Notes: a model not told the origin generated them from the letters alone. A DNA stretch of 64,000 nucleotides from an uncultured Lachnospiraceae bacterium (GCA_910577675.1 CAJTOR010000003.1:32077-96076); one strand, 5' to 3'; positions 34,537 through 43,103 are shown, numbered from the stretch's first letter. Numbers and translations are program-made.

Positions 34537-35400
34537 ATGTTAGTATCAGCAAAGGACATGCTTGTAAAGGCAAAGGCTGGCAAGTATGCGGTAGGACAAT
34601 TCAACATCAATAACCTTGAGTGGACGAAAGCTGCACTCCTTACGGCGCAGGAATGCAACTCCCCGATTATTCTCGGTGTTTCCGAAGGTGCGGGGAAGTA
34701 TATGGCGGGCTTTAAGACCGTGGCTTCCATGGTGAAAGCGATGATCGAAGAATTAAAGATTACTGTTCCGGTAGCGCTTCATCTTGACCATGGTACTTAT
34801 GACGGATGTTACAAATGTATCGAGGCGGGCTTCTCCTCCATTATGTTCGATGGTTCCCACTATCCGATCGACGAGAATGTCGCAAAGACAAAGGAGCTCG
34901 TTGAGGTCTGCGCGGGCAAGGGCATGTCCCTTGAGGCGGAGGTCGGCTCCATCGGCGGTGAGGAAGACGGAGTGATCGGCAAAGGCGAGTGCGCAGACCC
35001 GACAGAGTGCAAGCAGATTGCAGATCTCGGTGTGACCATGCTCGCGGCAGGTATCGGCAATATCCACGGCAAATATCCGGAGAACTGGGAAGGATTAAGC
35101 TTTGAGACGCTTGATGCCATCCAGAAGCTGACCGGCGATATGCCTCTTGTACTGCACGGCGGCACAGGTATCCCGGAGGATATGATTAAGAAGGCAATCT
35201 CCCTCGGCGTTGCAAAGATCAATGTGAATACCGAGTGCCAGCTTTCCTTCGCGGCAGCAACAAGGAAATACATCGAGGAGGGCAAGGATCTTTCCGGCAA
35301 AGGATTTGACCCGCGCAAACTCTTAAACCCTGGTTTTGAGGCTATCAAGGCTACAATTAAAGAGAAGATGGAACTGTTTGGGTCGGTTGGCAAGGCCTGA
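34537..35400 (+). CDS. fba: Class II fructose-1,6-bisphosphate aldolase
   Basis: A zinc-dependent glycolytic/gluconeogenic aldolase. 287 residues. The Asp-His site is in ALHLDHGTYD, the Glu-rich metal loop in SLEAEVGSIGGEEDG, and the phosphate-binding LHGGTGIPEDMIKKAI and INVNTE regions are present. Its start has a very strong RBS (gaaggagga), consistent with high expression. It is a single-gene unit between the rpoC terminator and its own. Confidence 0.97.
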   Translation: MLVSAKDMLVKAKAGKYAVGQFNINNLEWTKAALLTAQECNSPIILGVSEGAGKYMAGFKTVASMVKAMIEELKITVPVALHLDHGTYDGCYKCIEAGFSSIMFDGSHYPIDENVAKTKELVEVCAGKGMSLEAEVGSIGGEEDGVIGKGECADPTECKQIADLGVTMLAAGIGNIHGKYPENWEGLSFETLDAIQKLTGDMPLVLHGGTGIPEDMIKKAISLGVAKINVNTECQLSFAAATRKYIEEGKDLSGKGFDPRKLLNPGFEAIKATIKEKMELFGSVGKA

Positions 35401-35474
35401 ATAAACGAATCTGAAAGGGGCAAGGGTCTGGCAGAAGGGATTTAAGGGGGCTGCCTCTTTCAGATCGAAAAAAT

Positions 35475-35510
35475 GAAAAGGAACCCGTGTGTGGGTTCCT
35501 TTTCGTTTTT
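35475..35510 (+). terminator. Terminator after fba
   Basis: A 12-bp stem, GAAAAGGAACCC (35475-35486) with GGGTTCCTTTTC (35493-35504), then GTTTTT. Confidence 0.93.
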
Positions 35511-35593
35511 ATGGTGGGGTAAGTTTTAGTAGAAGCCAGTGGCAGAAGGCTTTGTGACAGAGGCGAGCCGGTTTTAGATGGAGGGTGGTTTTT

Positions 35594-36268
35594 ATGAAGG
35601 AGATTCTTGAGCGGGCAGTGCGGGAGATTGATAACCTGACCAAAAAGGTGCCTCAGGGCAAGCATATTGTGACGGGGGATATCAGGAAGCTTTCCGGGGG
35701 ATTGTACCGCCAGATTGAGGATAAAACGATTGCGAATGTGCTTTCTCTCTCAGGCGAGCTTTTAGAACAGCATTCCTGGGCATTTGGTGTGATTGCATTT
35801 GACTGGGCATACCGTGTCAGGGAGCAGTACACACCCGAAACATATGATGTTTTTTATGCGTGGCTGAAAAAATATGTGCGCGGTTGGGGTGACTGCGATG
35901 ATTTTTGCACCCATGCATTTGGGGAACTGTTAAGACAGCACAAGGAACTTTTTGCAAAAATGTCCGGATGGCCAAAGGATGAGGATTTTTGGGTGCGCCG
36001 TGCGGCAGCGGTTGTTTTGATACCGGGAATTATGAAGGATGATTACAGGGGAATTGACCCTTACAGGGTTGCGGATGCACTGATGTATGACCCGCATGAC
36101 CTGGTGCAGAAGGGATATGGCTGGATGCTGAAATGCCTCTCGCAGGTGGAGCCTGATGCAGTCAGGAAATATCTCGCCGCCAATTCCATGCGGATGCCAA
36201 GGACAGCATTCCGCTATGCAATGGAAAAATTTGACAAAGAAGTGAAAGAAAAGCTTATGGCGCTTTAA
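35594..36268 (+). CDS. AlkD-like DNA alkylation repair protein
   Basis: A 224-residue all-helical protein of the HEAT-like AlkD/AlkC superfamily. Helical repeats with VFYAWLKKYVRGWGDCDDFCTHAFGELL and WVRRAAAVVLIPG are the family's characteristic stretches; the WVRRAA helix lines the DNA groove in AlkD. Family members excise alkylated bases without base flipping. The ATG at 35594 follows ggagggtgg. It stands between fba's terminator and an unknown gene 22 bp downstream. Confidence 0.88.
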   Translation: MKEILERAVREIDNLTKKVPQGKHIVTGDIRKLSGGLYRQIEDKTIANVLSLSGELLEQHSWAFGVIAFDWAYRVREQYTPETYDVFYAWLKKYVRGWGDCDDFCTHAFGELLRQHKELFAKMSGWPKDEDFWVRRAAAVVLIPGIMKDDYRGIDPYRVADALMYDPHDLVQKGYGWMLKCLSQVEPDAVRKYLAANSMRMPRTAFRYAMEKFDKEVKEKLMAL

Positions 36269-36290
36269 TTGGAATGGAGGGAAGGATAAT

Positions 36291-36773
36291 ATGGAATTTA
36301 AATTGGATTGTGATGATATGGATGCCCTGTTACTAATTGACCCCGGATATTTTAGTGCCCTGGATGATGATATTCTATATTCGATGGATATATTACTTGA
36401 TCCCCTGGGTCGGTCGGAACTTATTTGTGATTTTCCGGGTGAAGATTGGAAAACAGTGTGGGAAAGGGAAACAAAGCCTGTTTTGGAGTTATCAAGGCAG
36501 GGAAAATTATTTATAAAACAGTTTTCGGAACATAAAGTGAAAATGGGATGTGAGCTTGTGCATGCGGAGGATGGGGAGGAATTAACGGGGAAATTGCATA
36601 TTCCAACCGGAAAATTGGTGGCAGTATCAGCCAGCGAACTGATCCAGTGCTTGGCTTACCCGGAGCTTGAAATGGAAAAGATTTTTGAGATGGACTTTAA
36701 GGAGGGATGGTACAGGGTAGCGTGGCAGGAACCCGGCAAATTTAAATACAGGGAAATGATTGCAGAAAGCTAA
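36291..36773 (+). CDS. Acidic protein of unknown function
   Basis: A 160-residue acidic, soluble protein I do not recognise. The N-terminal third is rich in Asp (LDCDDMDALLLIDPGYF, LDDDILYSMD). A beta-like middle contains LHIPTGKLVAVSASELIQCLAYPELE, and the C-terminus is WYRVAWQEPGKFKY. There is no signal peptide or membrane segment. It follows the AlkD-like gene by 22 bp with a good RBS (ggagggaagga), so both are likely co-transcribed. The size and acidity would fit an immunity-type or adaptor protein, but that is only a guess. Confidence 0.65.
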   Translation: MEFKLDCDDMDALLLIDPGYFSALDDDILYSMDILLDPLGRSELICDFPGEDWKTVWERETKPVLELSRQGKLFIKQFSEHKVKMGCELVHAEDGEELTGKLHIPTGKLVAVSASELIQCLAYPELEMEKIFEMDFKEGWYRVAWQEPGKFKYREMIAES

Positions 36774-36874
36774 AATTGGCAGGTGTGACCGGTTCTTAAA
36801 ACAAACTTATTGTTTGAGGCATATAATGCAGTGATGAATGTATGAGCTCCCACTGCGCGATAGGACATATTAAT

Positions 36875-36906
36875 CCCTTTTTGGAATTGTGTACCTATTA
36901 AAAGTG
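36875..36906. repeat. 32-bp sequence shared with the region before the methyltransferase gene
   Basis: This block aligns with 10609-10640 without gaps, with about 25 of 32 positions identical, including GAATTGTGTACC. Both copies lie 30-60 bp upstream of an AT-rich, apparently unrelated gene. Its nature (element end or operator) is unknown. The surrounding 36774-36966 holds no gene; a TATAAT at 36934-36939 could be the -10 of the next gene. Confidence 0.55.
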
Positions 36907-36966
36907 AACCTATAAATATGCAGTAAAATATAGTATAATATAAAATATTTTTTGAGGAGGATAACC

Positions 36967-37371
36967 TTGAAAAAGAAGCTAAATCAGATACTAAATATTA
37001 TCATGGGCTCTCTTATTGGTGTGTTCATTGGTTCAGGACTATATAAATATTGGCATTTTCAAAAATATCCAGATTTATATGCTATGCAATCTGCTCCATG
37101 GTTTACTGGCATTTTGGTAAATGGATTATTAGTACTTGTATTATTGGCAGTTTGCATGATAGTAAAAGTCATTTTTATAGAAAAGATAGGACGGATTCAA
37201 AAAATAGCTTTGATTTTAGGAATTGTTTTTCTGACTTTAACATTTATAGGTGGTTGTTATGTACTTGCTAATCATGGACAAGCGAATGCAGGCTATGCAG
37301 TAGTGCCAGGAATTTGGACTATGATATGTTTTGGGTATTACCGAAGTAAAAATAGGGCTAATTCTAATTAA
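36967..37371 (+). CDS. Small membrane protein of unknown function
   Basis: A 134-residue protein with four hydrophobic segments (about residues 9-27, 48-70, 80-100 and 108-126). It begins at a UUG placed well after gaggagg. It is distinctly more AT-rich than the surrounding genes and is preceded by the 32-bp element shared with the methyltransferase cassette, both suggesting acquisition. I know of no function. A terminator follows. Confidence 0.75.
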   Translation: MKKKLNQILNIIMGSLIGVFIGSGLYKYWHFQKYPDLYAMQSAPWFTGILVNGLLVLVLLAVCMIVKVIFIEKIGRIQKIALILGIVFLTLTFIGGCYVLANHGQANAGYAVVPGIWTMICFGYYRSKNRANSN

Positions 37372-37382
37372 AGTAAATATCT

Positions 37383-37414
37383 AAGGCTGTCCGATCAAAC
37401 GGATAGCCTTTTTT
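37383..37414 (+). terminator. Terminator of the small membrane protein gene
   Basis: An 11-bp stem with one G-U pair, AAGGCTGTCCG (37383-37393) with CGGATAGCCTT, followed by further T residues to 37414. Confidence 0.9.
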
Positions 37415-37562
37415 CAATTCTCAGCCTCAATTTACTCAATATTCAGTAGGCAACCCCCCCATTTAAGAAATGAACAGTGGGAACACTTTTCCGAAAAGGG
37501 AGATATAATATGTTGGCAGGGGAGTTAAAATATTCAGACAATGGATCACAAGGAGAGTTAAT

Positions 37563-38630
37563 ATGCCGACAATAAGCCTTTGCATGATTGTTAAAAATGA
37601 AGAAATGAATATTGCGCGCTGTCTTGGCAGCATGGCAGGACTTGTAGAGGAAATTATAGTTGTAGATACCGGTTCAGCGGATCGGACGGTAGAAATAGTG
37701 TCCAATTATACATCGAAGATCTATTTATATCCATGGAATGATGACTTTTCCGATGCCAGAAACTATTCCCTGTCCAAAGCCTCAATGGACTATTGTATGT
37801 GGATGGATGCTGATGATATTTTAAAAGAAGACCAGAAGGACAAATTTTTGGAGTTAAAGGAATCGCTGTCGCCAGATACTGATATTGTAATGATGAAGTA
37901 TAATACTTCCTTTGATGAGGCGGGAAATCCATCTTTTTCCTATTACAGGGAAAGATGGATTCGAAACTGCACAAGATACCGTTTTGTTGGTGCAGTTCAC
38001 GAAGTAATTCCGCCATCCGGAAAGATATTGTATTCCGATATCGCAATTTCCCACAAGAAGACAGGTGTGGGGGATGCTGACCGGAATTTGAGAATATACA
38101 AAAAGATGATTGCGAGCGGAAAGTACTTAGAGCCGCGGCAGCAATATTATTATGGACGGGAGTTATATTATCATCAGCAGTATAAGGAAGCTATCTCTGT
38201 GTTAGAACAGTTTTTGCTTTCGGCGGAGGGATGGATTGAGAATAAAATCGAGGCATGTTCCATCTGCGCCGACTGTTATTTAAGGACGGGAAGGGAAGAA
38301 CTGGCACTTACAACGCTTTTGCGCAGTATGAGTTATGACCGTCCAAGGGCTGAACTGTGCTGTGAGATCGGAAAATATTTTCTGGAACGTGGAAATCTGC
38401 ACACTGCCGTCTACTGGTATGAAACCGCGTTAAATACACCTGTAAATGAATATTCCGGTGGCTTTATCCTGCCGGATTGTTATGATTATGTCCCCCTGCT
38501 GCAACTATGCGTATGTTATGATAAACTTGGAGATCGGCAAAAGGCGAGGGAATATAATGAAAGGGCGGGAATCTGTAAACCCTATTCTAGGGCGTATCTG
38601 TATAACAAACAATATTTTGAAAGGGCATAA
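37563..38630 (+). CDS. Family 2 glycosyltransferase with C-terminal TPR-like repeats
   Basis: A 355-residue cytoplasmic GT-A enzyme. The N-terminal catalytic domain (about residues 1-190) starts SLCMIVKNEEMNIARCL and carries the nucleotide-binding VVDTGSADRT and the DxD motif in CMWMDADD. The second half has TPR-like helical pairs (YYGRELYYHQQYKEAISVLEQFL, then ALTTLL). GT2-TPR enzymes glycosylate surface proteins; C. difficile SgtA, encoded next to bclA3, is the closest known arrangement. Here the next gene is a Thr-rich collagen-like BclA protein, the likely acceptor (inference). Confidence 0.9.
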   Translation: MPTISLCMIVKNEEMNIARCLGSMAGLVEEIIVVDTGSADRTVEIVSNYTSKIYLYPWNDDFSDARNYSLSKASMDYCMWMDADDILKEDQKDKFLELKESLSPDTDIVMMKYNTSFDEAGNPSFSYYRERWIRNCTRYRFVGAVHEVIPPSGKILYSDIAISHKKTGVGDADRNLRIYKKMIASGKYLEPRQQYYYGRELYYHQQYKEAISVLEQFLLSAEGWIENKIEACSICADCYLRTGREELALTTLLRSMSYDRPRAELCCEIGKYFLERGNLHTAVYWYETALNTPVNEYSGGFILPDCYDYVPLLQLCVCYDKLGDRQKAREYNERAGICKPYSRAYLYNKQYFERA

Positions 38631-38636
38631 TAAAAC

Positions 38637-38665
38637 GGGGCGTGTTATAAGCACGCCCCATTTTT
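38637..38665 (+). terminator. Terminator after the glycosyltransferase gene
   Basis: GGGGCGTG (38637-38644) pairs with CACGCCCC (38652-38659) across a 7-base loop, followed by a T tract. The collagen-like gene downstream therefore needs its own promoter. Confidence 0.9.
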
Positions 38666-38700
38666 ATGCACACGGACACAAAATATGTAGCGAAAGCTGC

Positions 38701-38773
38701 ACAAAGAAGTCCCCCTTACCCAACGCTTTTAAGCTGTAAAGACGAAAGCGATAGGTAAGGGGGACTTCTTTGT
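38701..38773. repeat. Perfect 20-bp inverted repeat with nested inner stem
   Basis: The arm ACAAAGAAGTCCCCCTTACC (38701-38720) is exactly complementary to 38754-38773. Inside, CGCTTT (38724-38729) and AAAGCG (38745-38750) can pair too, so the whole 73 bases can fold into one long hairpin. No T tract follows on the plus strand. It sits between the glycosyltransferase terminator and the collagen-like gene. Confidence 0.92.
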
Positions 38774-38827
38774 GAGGTTTAGAAAATTTGTAGATTTCTA
38801 GGAAAAGTGGCAATTATTTCGGAGTTG

Positions 38828-38836
38828 CATAAGATA
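38828..38836 (+). promoter_or_regulatory. Possible sigma-K type -10 element before the collagen-like gene
   Basis: CATAAGATA matches the mother-cell sigma-K -10 consensus CATANNNTA exactly. The -35 position has only a weak match. It is 59 bp before the start codon. A sigma-K promoter would fit a spore-coat/exosporium gene, but the motif is short and could occur by chance. Confidence 0.35.
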
Positions 38837-38894
38837 ATTGTAGAAAAGATACTTTTTAAGTACTTTTCAAAAATAAGACAGAAAGGATATGGTC

Positions 38895-40418
38895 ATGATG
38901 AATCAGAATAACGGATACAATTACTGTCAGAATCAATGCAGTTCCCACTGCTGTGAGCGTGGTCCGGCAGGACCTAAGGGAGATCAGGGACCTATGGGAC
39001 CGCAGGGTGTCATGGGAGAAGCTGGCTGTCCGGGACCTAGGGGAGACAGAGGGGAACCGGGACCAATTGGACCACAGGGGATTCCAGGTGCTCCTGGTGC
39101 CAGGGGACCAAGAGGAAATACCGGCCCGGTAGGACCTACCGGAAATACAGGTCCAAGGGGCGATACAGGACCGAGAGGTTACGCAGGTCCGCAGGGTATC
39201 CAGGGAATCCAGGGGATTCGCGGGGATATCGGACCAAAGGGTGACCCAGGCTGCGAAGGACCAAAGGGAGATATCGGACCGACCGGTCCAGCAGGACCAG
39301 TTGGACCGGCGGGACCAGTCGGTCCACAGGGCGATGTGGGTCCACAGGGACCAAGAGGTGTTCCAGGTCCAACCGGACCAGTTGGACCAACTGGTTCTGC
39401 TGGTCCACAGGGTGTAACAGGACCACAGGGAATCCAGGGTGTGACAGGACCGGTTGGAGCACAGGGTCCGAAAGGATGTACAGGGGATGAGGGTCCTATG
39501 GGTGCAACCGGAGCAACCGGGCCAACCGGGCCAACTGGAGCGACCGGAGCAACCGGGCCAACTGGAGCGACCGGAGCAACCGGAGCGACTGGAGCAGACG
39601 GGGCAACTGGGGCGACTGGAGCAGACGGAGCGACCGGAGCAACTGGGGCGACTGGAGCAACTGGGGCGACTGGAGCAGACGGGGCAACTGGGGCGACTGG
39701 AGCAGACGGGGCAACTGGGGCGACTGGAGCAGACGGAGCGACTGGAGCAACTGGGGCGACTGGAGCGACTGGAGCAGATGGGGCAACCGGGGCAACCGGA
39801 GCAACTGGGGCGACTGGAGCAGACGGGGTAACCGGGGTAACTGGAGCAACCGGGGCGACTGGGGCGACTGGTGCAACTGGACCGACTGGTGTTGCTGGCA
39901 CTGGGGCGATTATTCCGTTTGCGTCAGGGCTTCCAGTTGCTTTGACAACAATTGCCGGAGGGCTTGCCGGACTTCCTGCCTTTGTCGGTTTTGGAAGCAG
40001 TGTACAGGGAATTACGCTGTTGGGGTCTACCATTGATATTACGAATGCCAGTGGAACACTGTCCAACTTTGCATTCCAGGTTCCGCGCGCTGGTATTATT
40101 ACCTCGTTCAGTGCATTCTTCAGCACAACAGTGTCGCTTTCCCTGGTAGGCTCCACCGTTACGGTAAATGCACAGATTTATCAGTCCACAACACCGAACA
40201 ATATTTTTTCACCAATTGCCGGAACGCTGATTAGTTTATCTCCTTCTCTTTCAGGGATTGTATCCCTCGGGACACTGTTGAATGGTTCACTGACAGGACT
40301 TAATATTCCGGTAACAGCTCAAACACGATTGATGCTGGTATTTTCAGCAACCGCAAGCGGGCTTACTTTGGTTAATACCGTGGCAGGGTACGCGAGCGCA
40401 GGTTTGAGTATCAACTAA
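38895..40418 (+). CDS. BclA-like collagen triple-helix protein with BclA/BclB-type C-terminal domain
   Basis: A 507-residue protein in three parts: a short Cys-rich N-terminus (residues 1-22; CQNQCSSHCC), about 104 uninterrupted Gly-X-Y triplets (about 23-334), and a C-terminal beta-rich domain (335-507) starting GAIIPFASG. That C-terminal domain resembles the trimerising domain of exosporium BclA/BclB proteins. The first half of the collagen region is varied (GPKGD, GPRG). The second half is monotonous GAT/GAD triplets with Thr or Asp in the third position, giving many potential O-glycosylation sites. In a sporulating organism it is best read as a spore-surface filament protein. ATG 38895 has gaaagga upstream; 38889 and 38898 are alternatives. 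Confidence 0.92.
   Translation: MMNQNNGYNYCQNQCSSHCCERGPAGPKGDQGPMGPQGVMGEAGCPGPRGDRGEPGPIGPQGIPGAPGARGPRGNTGPVGPTGNTGPRGDTGPRGYAGPQGIQGIQGIRGDIGPKGDPGCEGPKGDIGPTGPAGPVGPAGPVGPQGDVGPQGPRGVPGPTGPVGPTGSAGPQGVTGPQGIQGVTGPVGAQGPKGCTGDEGPMGATGATGPTGPTGATGATGPTGATGATGATGADGATGATGADGATGATGATGATGATGADGATGATGADGATGATGADGATGATGATGATGADGATGATGATGATGADGVTGVTGATGATGATGATGPTGVAGTGAIIPFASGLPVALTTIAGGLAGLPAFVGFGSSVQGITLLGSTIDITNASGTLSNFAFQVPRAGIITSFSAFFSTTVSLSLVGSTVTVNAQIYQSTTPNNIFSPIAGTLISLSPSLSGIVSLGTLLNGSLTGLNIPVTAQTRLMLVFSATASGLTLVNTVAGYASAGLSIN
39502..39890 (+). repeat. In-frame repeat tract coding GAT/GAD collagen triplets
   Basis: Nine-base units of the type GGAGCAACT and GGAGCAGAC, grouped in larger 18- and 27-base periods, repeat with few differences. 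Such tracts change length by slippage or recombination, so the triplet number probably varies between strains. Confidence 0.9.
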
Positions 40419-40520
40419 ATAAAGGGAGGATGAATTCATTAAAATATTTCAGATAAAAATATTCTTGGAGTGTACCAGTTAATATTTTGATGTGAAATAA
40501 TATAAAATAGGATAAAAAAT

Positions 40521-40552
40521 TCCCGGAGGTTTTGCATATAAAACCTCCGGGA
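40521..40552 (-). terminator. Terminator hairpin, oriented for minus-strand transcripts
   Basis: A 13-bp perfect stem, TCCCGGAGGTTTT (40521-40533) with AAAACCTCCGGGA (40540-40552). The run of A on its left becomes a T tract on the minus strand, so it suits the HD/ankyrin side; it may also stop the collagen-gene transcript. Confidence 0.8.
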
Positions 40553-40617
40553 TAATACGTATAAATATATTAAGAATAAGAATTAGAGAAATGGGAAAAA
40601 TTAGAAAAATCAATAAA

Positions 40618-40992
40618 TTATATTACGCTTTCATTATCCACCCTGTTTTTATCACTGTGCCTTAGGATGGCATGGCAGATTGTTTAGATTTCCATATCGG
40701 TAAAGCGACCGATAGCGGATAGTATTTTTCTGGCTTCAATACTGCTTTTTTCAGCGTGCTTTTCTTCGATGCATTCATAATACTTTGAGTAGTCGTGGAG
40801 CATTCCTGCAATTTCGGCAAGTTCCGCATACTGCCGGTTATGCCCTCTGGAAAGCGCGATCAGTGCACATGCCTGTCCAACACCGTACAGATGTACGTAA
40901 CCGTTTCGGCTGGTTTCCGGATCTTTATGGCTTTTCAGCATCCTGTCAAGGTGCTGTCTTACATAATCTATTCTGGTTAATTGGCGTTCCAT
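40618..40992 (-). pseudogene. HD-domain phosphohydrolase-like gene broken by a nonsense codon
   Basis: The first 102 codons (start 40992, RBS aaagga) encode an HD-type domain: YVHLYGVGQACALIALSRGH, then the metal pair HD in AGMLHDYSKYYE, then HAEKSS. A TAA at 40684-40686 interrupts it. The same frame continues for 21 more codons that still read like the family (ICHAILRHSDK) until a second stop at 40618-40620. The normal C-terminal region (about 40-60 residues, with a further Asp ligand) is missing. Both the in-frame stop and the lost tail point to decay; a short functional product of 102 residues cannot be fully excluded. Confidence 0.75.
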
Positions 40993-41063
40993 TTTATTCC
41001 TTTCATGGCGGATTAATTAGTTACCAGCCTTTGTAGATGGATTTTAGATATTTGTTTGCTTTT

Positions 41064-43103
41064 TCAGATATCCTTCATCCATGTAAATAAAGTGTCGTAT
41101 CCTTTTTCCGCCGCGATCTGTGCAGGTGTAATCCCTTCATTATTTGAATGTTTGTAATCCGCACCCTTTTTAAGCAGGTATTTTGCAACAATCTGTGATC
41201 CTGACTCAAGCACATAGTGCAGCGTGTTATTTCCTTCGGCATCTGCCGCGTTAAAGTCCGCGCCCGCCTCGCAGAGCATTTTGATAAGTTCCAAGTGCCC
41301 GCCGAAATTATCGGCGCACAGCAGCAGTGCAGTGTTTCCATTATTGTCCACATGGTTTACATCCGCGCCCTTTTCAAGGAGAACTCTAAGCAGCGGTTCC
41401 ATATCGAGATTTAACCTGGCGGTTTCCCAAGTGAACAGGTATATCAGAGGCGTTTTTCCGCTATTGTCCGCAATATCGATATGGGTGAGGAGTGAAAAGA
41501 GTTCTAAGCGGCTCTTTGATGACAGTTCCCCGCGGTACGAATTTCTTAGGATAAGCTGGTGTGCCGCGCTGTAACCGGCTGCGTTTAAGATGGTATCGTC
41601 CGCGCCGGATTCCATCAAAAGCTTTGCCGCTTTTATATTCCCGTAGGCGCAGGCGAGGTGCAGCGGTGTAGTTCCGGCATCGGCGGGAGCGTCCTGTGGG
41701 AGGTTTACGTTGGCACCCTGTTGCAGTATGGCGGCGAGAATTGTTTCGTCATCGTTTGATATGGCGTAATGGATGGCAGCCCGCCCGGTATTGTCGCGTT
41801 CCATAAGAGCCTCTGCGGAGAAAAACTTAAATACATCTGCCTTGCAGGAGTCGTTTTGTGCAATTGTACATGCAATATTTTTTCCGGAGATTACGGCATC
41901 TTCCATTTCCACCCCAAACTCCATAAATTTTATGATTACATTGGCATCGGAGCAGTATTCCAGGCATTTGTCCCGCAGGCAGTTCACCGAATCGGAACCG
42001 CCGTAATATGGCTCCGTGAAATCAACGCCGGCTTCGTTAAGCAGGTCAAGCACAATGGTCTTACCATATTCTAAAGGGGTTTCAAGAACGCGTTCTAAAC
42101 ATCCGTAATCTTCCTCATTCTCAGCAATCTTGATTAGTTTTTTAACGAGATATACCCCTAAGGCGATCTGGTCTACTTCCTGCCTTGAACCATAAGCGTA
42201 GGAGAAGGCATTGTCTGCAAGGCGGGCAAGATTTAAGGTATCCACCTTGGCGAGTCGGCTTTCGCCCTTTGCCCCATGATCCTTTAGCGCCACACAAAGT
42301 CCCTCCGCACGATTTTCTTCCGCCGCCATAAATAAGGTGCTCCCTGATTTTGGTTCTCTGTCCACAAGTTCAGGGTATTCCATCAGTCTTAGCGCCGCTG
42401 TGGTGCGGTTGCGCAAAAGTGCCCGATATAAAAGTGTTTCACCCGCCTCGCTGACAAAATGGGGATCTGCGCCAAGGGAGAGGTATGTATCAATCAGGGT
42501 GGCGGATATTATTGCAAGACCGCCGTCCACAAGATAGACAATCGGCGTAATCCCCTGCGATTCTTTTTGGTTGATATTGGCTTTAGAAGATGCGAGAAGT
42601 TTAGCAATCTCTTTTCTTTGGTTTAGGGAGTGGATTGGTTCATCTGAAATCTTTAACCCGTCTGCAAATGGGTGTGCCAGGTAATGGAAGCCGTTGCGCC
42701 CCTTTGCGTCACAGTGGGCAAGATTTGCACCATGGTCTGCTAAAAGTTTTGCCATCTTGTAATTGCCCCGGCTGCACGCGAGCAACAGGGGAGTTGTACC
42801 TAAGTTTTTTCCGTCCTCAAGGTCGGCGGATACGCCCTCGATAAGAGCTTCTTTTGCTGCGTCATAGAAATTTAACCATACCAAAAGATGAAAGAGGCTG
42901 TATCCGGTGTTTTGGTCGGCTGCCGAAAGATCATTTACATTACTTGATTTTACAGATTTTTCCACTTCTGTAATTTCATCCGGAGTAAAAATCTGGTCTT
43001 CATAATCACATTCGGAAAAATTATCTTCCCACCACGGGATGAATTTGCCTATGTGGTTTGTTGCCTGTTCCGATAATTTTGCAGTGATTTCCCTTAAATT
43101 CAT
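41064..43103 (-). CDS. Large ankyrin-repeat protein
   Basis: A 679-residue cytoplasmic protein made mostly of ankyrin repeats from about residue 75 to the end. Clear units are GTTPLLLACSRGNYKMAKLL, GTTPLHLACAYGNIKAAKLL and GNNTLHYVLESG; units in the middle (about 330-430) are degenerate. There is no signal peptide, membrane segment or enzymatic domain, so it is a protein-interaction scaffold of unknown partner. The start at 43103 follows aaaggaaag; a longer in-frame start at 43133 lacks an RBS. The broken HD gene lies 72 bp downstream and may once have been co-expressed. Confidence 0.9.
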   Translation of the reverse strand: MNLREITAKLSEQATNHIGKFIPWWEDNFSECDYEDQIFTPDEITEVEKSVKSSNVNDLSAADQNTGYSLFHLLVWLNFYDAAKEALIEGVSADLEDGKNLGTTPLLLACSRGNYKMAKLLADHGANLAHCDAKGRNGFHYLAHPFADGLKISDEPIHSLNQRKEIAKLLASSKANINQKESQGITPIVYLVDGGLAIISATLIDTYLSLGADPHFVSEAGETLLYRALLRNRTTAALRLMEYPELVDREPKSGSTLFMAAEENRAEGLCVALKDHGAKGESRLAKVDTLNLARLADNAFSYAYGSRQEVDQIALGVYLVKKLIKIAENEEDYGCLERVLETPLEYGKTIVLDLLNEAGVDFTEPYYGGSDSVNCLRDKCLEYCSDANVIIKFMEFGVEMEDAVISGKNIACTIAQNDSCKADVFKFFSAEALMERDNTGRAAIHYAISNDDETILAAILQQGANVNLPQDAPADAGTTPLHLACAYGNIKAAKLLMESGADDTILNAAGYSAAHQLILRNSYRGELSSKSRLELFSLLTHIDIADNSGKTPLIYLFTWETARLNLDMEPLLRVLLEKGADVNHVDNNGNTALLLCADNFGGHLELIKMLCEAGADFNAADAEGNNTLHYVLESGSQIVAKYLLKKGADYKHSNNEGITPAQIAAEKGYDTLFTWMKDI

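Noticed and set aside
39179..40156. A long open frame of 325 codons on the minus strand over the collagen gene.
   Set aside because: It is a shadow of the repetitive Gly-X-Y codons (a Pro/Ala/Val repeat protein in mirror); it has no RBS and the plus-strand protein has clear domains.
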